From: Streptomyces leeuwenhoekii
GTDB taxonomy: Bacteria; Actinomycetota; Actinomycetes; Streptomycetales; Streptomycetaceae
Length of the DNA stretch: 64,000 nt
Assembly: GCF_001013905.1 (NCBI RefSeq)
Contig: NZ_LN831790.1
Span: forward strand, 1,178,001-1,242,000
Direction: 5' to 3'
The position numbers and the translations under genes are program-made. This document shows positions 62,501 through 64,000 of the stretch, one piece after another (positions within the stretch are counted from its first letter, which is position 1; each line of letters starts with the position of its first letter). A model generated the notes under the pieces. That model was given only the letters and a program-made list of their open reading frames with translations. It did not search any database and was not told the origin of the DNA.

Positions 62501-64000
62501 CAGGGACGTCGGTGACAGGTGGGGTGCGGAGGTGAGGGCGGAGGCCAGGCGTTGCGCCTGAGCTGCCAGGGAGCGGGGGCTGCCGGCCGAGACGACCAGC
62601 GGCACCGCGCCCGAGGCGGGAAGGGCCGCGTCGGGTTTCTGGTCCGGGTCGTCGTGGGGTGCTTCCTCCAGGATCAGGTGGGCGTTGGTCCCGCTGATGC
62701 CGAACGACGACACGCCCGCGCGGCGCGGACGGTCGGCGCGCGGCCACTCCCGTGCCTCGGTCAGCAGCTCGACCGCGCCCTCCGACCAGTCCACCTGCGT
62801 CGTCGGCTGGTCCACGTGCAGGGTCGGCGGCAGCACGCCGTGCCGCAACGCCTCCACCATCTTGATGACGCTCGCGACACCGGCGGCTGCCTGCGCGTGC
62901 CCGATGTTCGACTTCAGCGACCCCAGCCACAGCGGCTTCCCGGGCTCACGGCCCTGCCCGTAGGTGGTGAGCAACGCCTGCGCCTCGATGGGATCGCCCA
63001 GTGCCGTGCCGGTGCCGTGCGCTTCCACGGCGTCGATGTCGGCGGGGACCAGCCCCGCGTTGGCCAGGGCCTTGCGGATGACGCGCTGCTGGGAGGGGCC
63101 GTTGGGGGCCGTGAGCCCGTTCGATGCGCCGTCCTGGTTAACCGCGCTGCCGCGCAGCACCGCCAGCACCCGGTGCCCCCGCTCCCGCGCCACCGACAAC
63201 CGCTCCAGTACGACGACACCGACGCCCTCGGCCCACCCGGTGCCGTCGGCCGCGTCGGCGAACGCCTTGCAGCGCCCGTCAGCCGCCAGGACCCGTTGCC
63301 GGGAGAACGCCACGAACGTGCCCGGTGTCGGCATGACCGTCGCGCCGCCCGCCAGCGCCATCGAGCACTCGCCCAGCCGCAGCGACTGCGCCGCCAGATG
63401 CATCGCGACCAGGGACGAGGAGCAGGCCGTGTCGATGGTCACCGCCGGACCCTCGAGACCGAAGACATACGACACCCGGCCCGACGCCACACTCGACGCC
63501 CCGCCCGTGCCCACGTAGCCCTCCAGCTCCGGCGGGACGGCACCGGCACCCGTTCCATAGCCCTGCGTGAAGACGCCCGAGAACACCCCGACGTCGCTGC
63601 CCTTGAGGGAGACCGGGTCGACACCGGCGTGCTCCAGCGCCTCCCACGAGGTCTCCAGAAGCAGCCGCTGCTGCGGGTCCATGACCAGCGCCTCACGCGG
63701 CGAGATCCCGAACAGCCCGGCGTCGAACTGCCCGGCGCCCTGGAGGAAGCCGCCCTGGGTGGCGTACGACGTGCCGGGGTGGTCGGGGTCCGGGTCGAAC
63801 AGGCCCTCCAGGTCCCAGCCCCGGTCCTCGGGGAAGTCGGAGAGGGCGTCCACCCCGTCGGCCACCAGCCTCCACAGGTCCTCGGGCGAGGCCACCCCGC
63901 CCGGCAGCCGGCACGCCATGCCCACGATGGCGATCGGCTCGTCAGCGTGCCGTGCTCCCTGCTTGCGCAGGGTGTGCAGCTCGGTCGTGACGCGCTTGAG
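53564..64000 (-). CDS. Type I modular PKS, last two modules of the ansamycin assembly line (start off right edge)
   Basis: About 3,478 codons are visible. At the window edge LKRVTTELHTLRKQG is the end of an N-terminal docking coil, so only a few dozen residues are missing and the protein is bimodular. Module A: KS (Cys in TIDTACSSSLV, His in AVEAHGTGT and NIGHAQ), AT (GHSVGE, HAFH), DH, KR (GAGSLG, LDD, S/Y/N), ACP (GFDSL). Module B: KS, AT (GHSVGE, HAFH), DH, KR (GGTGALG, ADA for LDD), ACP (GFDSL). Both AT motifs predict malonyl-CoA. DH-A has HxxxGxxxxA for P; DH-B has GYAYGDAF for GYxYGPxF. There is no enoylreductase or thioesterase; RifF releases the chain. The layout corresponds to RifE of rifamycin. 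Confidence 0.95.
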   Translation of the reverse strand, partial: LKRVTTELHTLRKQGARHADEPIAIVGMACRLPGGVASPEDLWRLVADGVDALSDFPEDRGWDLEGLFDPDPDHPGTSYATQGGFLQGAGQFDAGLFGISPREALVMDPQQRLLLETSWEALEHAGVDPVSLKGSDVGVFSGVFTQGYGTGAGAVPPELEGYVGTGGASSVASGRVSYVFGLEGPAVTIDTACSSSLVAMHLAAQSLRLGECSMALAGGATVMPTPGTFVAFSRQRVLAADGRCKAFADAADGTGWAEGVGVVVLERLSVARERGHRVLAVLRGSAVNQDGASNGLTAPNGPSQQRVIRKALANAGLVPADIDAVEAHGTGTALGDPIEAQALLTTYGQGREPGKPLWLGSLKSNIGHAQAAAGVASVIKMVEALRHGVLPPTLHVDQPTTQVDWSEGAVELLTEAREWPRADRPRRAGVSSFGISGTNAHLILEEAPHDDPDQKPDAALPASGAVPLVVSAGSPRSLAAQAQRLASALTSAPHLSPTSLAGALLSSRALLGERAVVLAGTRDEALTGLTALTEGEARAGVVTGSAAEPGKVVWVFPGQGSQRVGMGRELYDRFPVFAQALDEVCSLLDEHLTGRVDHPVLDVVLGRVAGAGELLGQTVFTQAGLFAVESALFRLVESWGVRPDAVIGHSVGEIAAAFAAGAVSLDDAARMVAARGRLMQALPPGGVMVAVAAGEAEVAGLLGEGVELAAVNGPSSVVLSGEHDAVLAVAERLKAQGRKTKQLAVSHAFHSAGMASMLADFAAEISTVRWRRPQIPLVSNVTGRLADPEELADPGYWAEHVRRPVRFADGITAAVEYGGTLFVELGPGTALTPLVEQTAADVTCVPALRDGRPETHSLLGAMAELFVRGVPVDWARTLPAHVSAAHLDLPTYAFDHQHYWLAAGAQPTDAASLGQVAVEHPMLGAVVRLPQSDGLVFTSRLSLRTHPWLADHAIGGVVLVAGTGLVELAVRAGDEAGCTVLDELVIETPLVVPGQGGVCVQVALGAPDENGSRTVDVYSLGDHDSWTRHATGLLSAAPTPRRAGYDFTTWPPPRAERVEVEGFYESLVGNGYAYGPVFQGLRSVWRRGDEVFAEVALPEEQRKEADRYGIHPALLDAALHAGMLGAAAPTDGQEPDAPVLPFAWNGLVLHAAGASALRVRLTTSGPGAVALEAADETGDLVVAVDSLVSRPVSVQRPGLKDALFLVEWSELAAVAGEPSPSWHPVTSADELPSGIAVLEASGGQESPLSLTSRVLAVAQAWLAGPALEDARLVVVTRGAVAAGDGAVTDAAGAAVWGLVRAAQAENPDRIVLLDLEADRSVDDVLGSALACGEPQLAVRGTTLSAPRLARAEGADPEGVFGPESAVLVSGAGSLGALVARHLVVRHGVRRLVLASRQGPRAEYVSELIGELSAQGATVDVVACDVSDRDQVAALLETYRPTAVVHTAGVLDDGVIGTLTPDRLATVFAPKVDAVRHFDELTRAMGLELDAFVVFSSASGVFGSAGQGNYAAANAVLDALMTRRRADGLPGTSLAWGLWQQTDGMTAHLGEADQARANRGGVLALTAAEGMELFDAAVGSGQALLVPVKLELRATREGRVPYLLRGLVRPGRRQAQGTVAGGEGGSGALVRRLAGLGASEQEEVLLGLVRTQTAIVLGHDGPDRVRAETAFKEAGFDSLTSVELRNRLREATGLKLAATLVFDYPTPAALARHLRDQLGDTVVEAPLREPAPAAAADPDEPIAIVGMACRLPGGVADPDGLWRLVREGREGLSPFPEDRGWDLAGLFDPDPDHPGTSYTRHGGFLEGAGLFDAGFFGISPREALVMDPQQRLLLETSWEALEGAGVDPAALKGTDVGVFTGVSSQGYGMGAAASEVEGYASTAAASSVASGRVSYVFGFEGPAVTLDTACSSSLVAMHLAAQSLRQGECSMALAGGATVMATPGTFVEFSRQRGLAGDGRCKAYADGADGTGWSEGVGVVVLERLSVAWERGHRVLAVLRGSAVNQDGASNGLTAPNGPSQQRVIRRALAGAGLSAADVDVVEGHGTGTALGDPIEAQALLATYGQGREPGKPLWLGSVKSNIGHTQSAAGVAGVIKMVQALRHGVLPPTLHVDQPTTQVDWSEGAVELLTEAREWPRADRPRRAGVSGFGISGTNAHLILEEAPAEEPAPVPADMPPTGVVPLVVSARSAASLAGQAERLAPLVEAADRTPLTALAGALLSRRALLGERAVVLAGTRDEALTGLTALAQGETTSTGVVVGKVPASGRPGKVVWVFPGQGSQRVGMGRELYDRFPVFAQALDEVCSLLDEHLTGRVDHPVLDVVLGRVAGAGELLGQTVFTQAGLFAVESALFRLVESWGVRPDAVIGHSVGEIAAAFAAGAVSLDDAARMVAARGRLMQALPPGGVMVAVAAGEAEVAGLLGEGVELAAVNGPSSVVLSGEHDAVLAVAERLKAQGRKTKQLAVSHAFHSAGMAPMLADFAAEISTVRWRRPQIPLVSNVTGRLADPEELADPGYWAEHVRRPVRFADGITAAVEYGGTLFVELGPGTALTPLVEQTAADVTCVPALRDGRPETHSLLGAMAELFVRGVPVDWARTLPAHVSAAHLDLPTYAFDHQHYWLTVGAQPTDAASLGLAGADHPMLGAVVQLPHSDGMLFTSRLSLRSHPWLADHRIKGLVVVPGTGLVELAVRAGDEAGCTVLDELVVEAPLVVPEHGGVRVQVALGAPDENGSRTVDVHSQREDAGDGTWTRHATGVLSAVPAASAAPEGDFTAWPPPGARPVEIDGGYDLLARAGYAYGDAFRAVRAVWRRGDEVFAEVALPEEQRKEAGGYGIHPALLDAALHAAVLDGLAAAGEPGGPDVRLPFAWNGLVLHAAGASALRVRITQPGPEAMALQAADEAGGLVVTLDSLMDRPVSGEQLESAADITRATSLFRVEWPALPPAQDGRPVPEWVAVADAEQVATLADDVLSGAAAPTAAVLEAVGGPGSDVLALTTRVLDAVRVWLDGGGLEESRLVVVTRGAVAAGDGAVTDAAGAAVWGLVRAAQAENPDRIVLLDLDADRSVDDVLGSVLACAEPQVAVRGTTLSVPRLTRAEVSAPADVFRPDGTVLVTGGTGALGGLLARHLVARHGVRRLVLASRRGQHADGAGVLVDELSAQGATVEVVACDVSDRDQVAALLEARRPTAVVHTAGVADAGVIGTVTPDRLAEVFAPKADAARHLDELTRAMGLELDAFVVYSSVSGVFMGAGSGSYATANAYLDGLMASRRTAGLPGLSLAWGLWEQTTGMAAGTDDLARSRMNRRGGLLPLTPAEGMALFDAAVRTGQSLLVPAKLDLRGVRAEAAAGAGVPHLLRGLVRAARQQAHTGPTGDDRGQLAGRLAALPAEGQAVLLLDLVRAQAADVLGHGSGHPIDPDQGLFEIGFDSLTAIELRNRLRGLTGHRLAPNLVFAHPTPALIAAHLHELLCGAQPAAPVPVSV
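56103..57196. repeat. Near-identical acyltransferase segment, copy in module B
   Basis: Offset by 5157 bases from the copy at 61260-62353; about seven differences by eye over 1094 bases. Covers the AT domain and post-AT linker. Identity drops sharply at both ends. Confidence 0.9.
61260..62353. repeat. Near-identical acyltransferase segment, copy in module A
   Basis: Partner of 56103-57196. The one amino-acid change noted in the core is Ser for Pro in MASMLADF versus MAPMLADF; the others lie near the linker or are silent. Confidence 0.9.

Noticed and set aside
53615..62515. Several plus-strand frames of 600-1270 codons opposite the PKS
   Set aside because: They are His/Arg/Gln-rich mirror images of the PKS codons and repeat wherever the modules repeat.

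Overview
The window is about 71-73% G+C by eye, uses Streptomyces-type codons (GTG/TTG starts, strong G/C third positions) and carries Tat signals, CebR/CelR-type operators and modular PKS genes. It is best read as chromosomal DNA of a Streptomyces or close relative. No rRNA, tRNA or CRISPR array was seen.

Left part (1-20 kb). A large RHS-type surface protein runs off the left edge on the minus strand and is divergent from a secreted FG-GAP protein and a secreted phospholipase-D-like protein. Next come a broken small gene, a MerR-HEAT / HEAT gene pair with a MerR-type dyad in its promoter, and an Mrr-like membrane nuclease. A plant-polysaccharide locus follows: CE2-type esterase, LacI-family repressor, GH6 cellulase and, after a GlxA-type regulator with two DJ-1/PfpI proteins, a GH11-CBM2 xylanase. 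The esterase and cellulase have GGGAGCGCTCCC-like boxes; the xylanase has a different 22-bp palindrome.

Middle part (20-33 kb). A decayed tyrosine recombinase lies next to a two-gene unit made of a trypco2-like protein and a trypsin / STAND NTPase / helical-repeat protein. A tightly overlapping three-gene envelope operon follows (binding-protein-like, binding-protein plus VWA lipoprotein, membrane protein). From 29.3 to 32.7 kb the DNA is a gene graveyard: transposase fragments, a truncated and a frameshifted copy of a secreted-protein gene, and a decayed XRE regulator. I read this as the boundary of the next region.

Right part (33-64 kb). This is one end of a naphthalenic-type ansamycin cluster. 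On the minus strand, in the gene order known from rifamycin, are the end of the PKS (last two modules, no thioesterase), rifF amide synthase, then rifG, H, I, K, L, M and N. Together these make the 3-amino-5-hydroxybenzoate (AHBA) starter and release the chain as a macrolactam. The type II dehydroquinase (rifJ type) is separate at 33.1 kb. Between them are an OmpR-type response regulator, a LuxR regulator, a shattered type II thioesterase, an O-methyltransferase, two P450s with a ferredoxin, a PapA-like acyltransferase, a Rif-Orf19-like FAD hydroxylase and a luciferase-like monooxygenase. Both visible acyltransferase domains carry malonyl-type motifs, so the amide end of this product should differ from rifamycin, whose last extender is methylmalonyl. 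The exact product cannot be named from this window.
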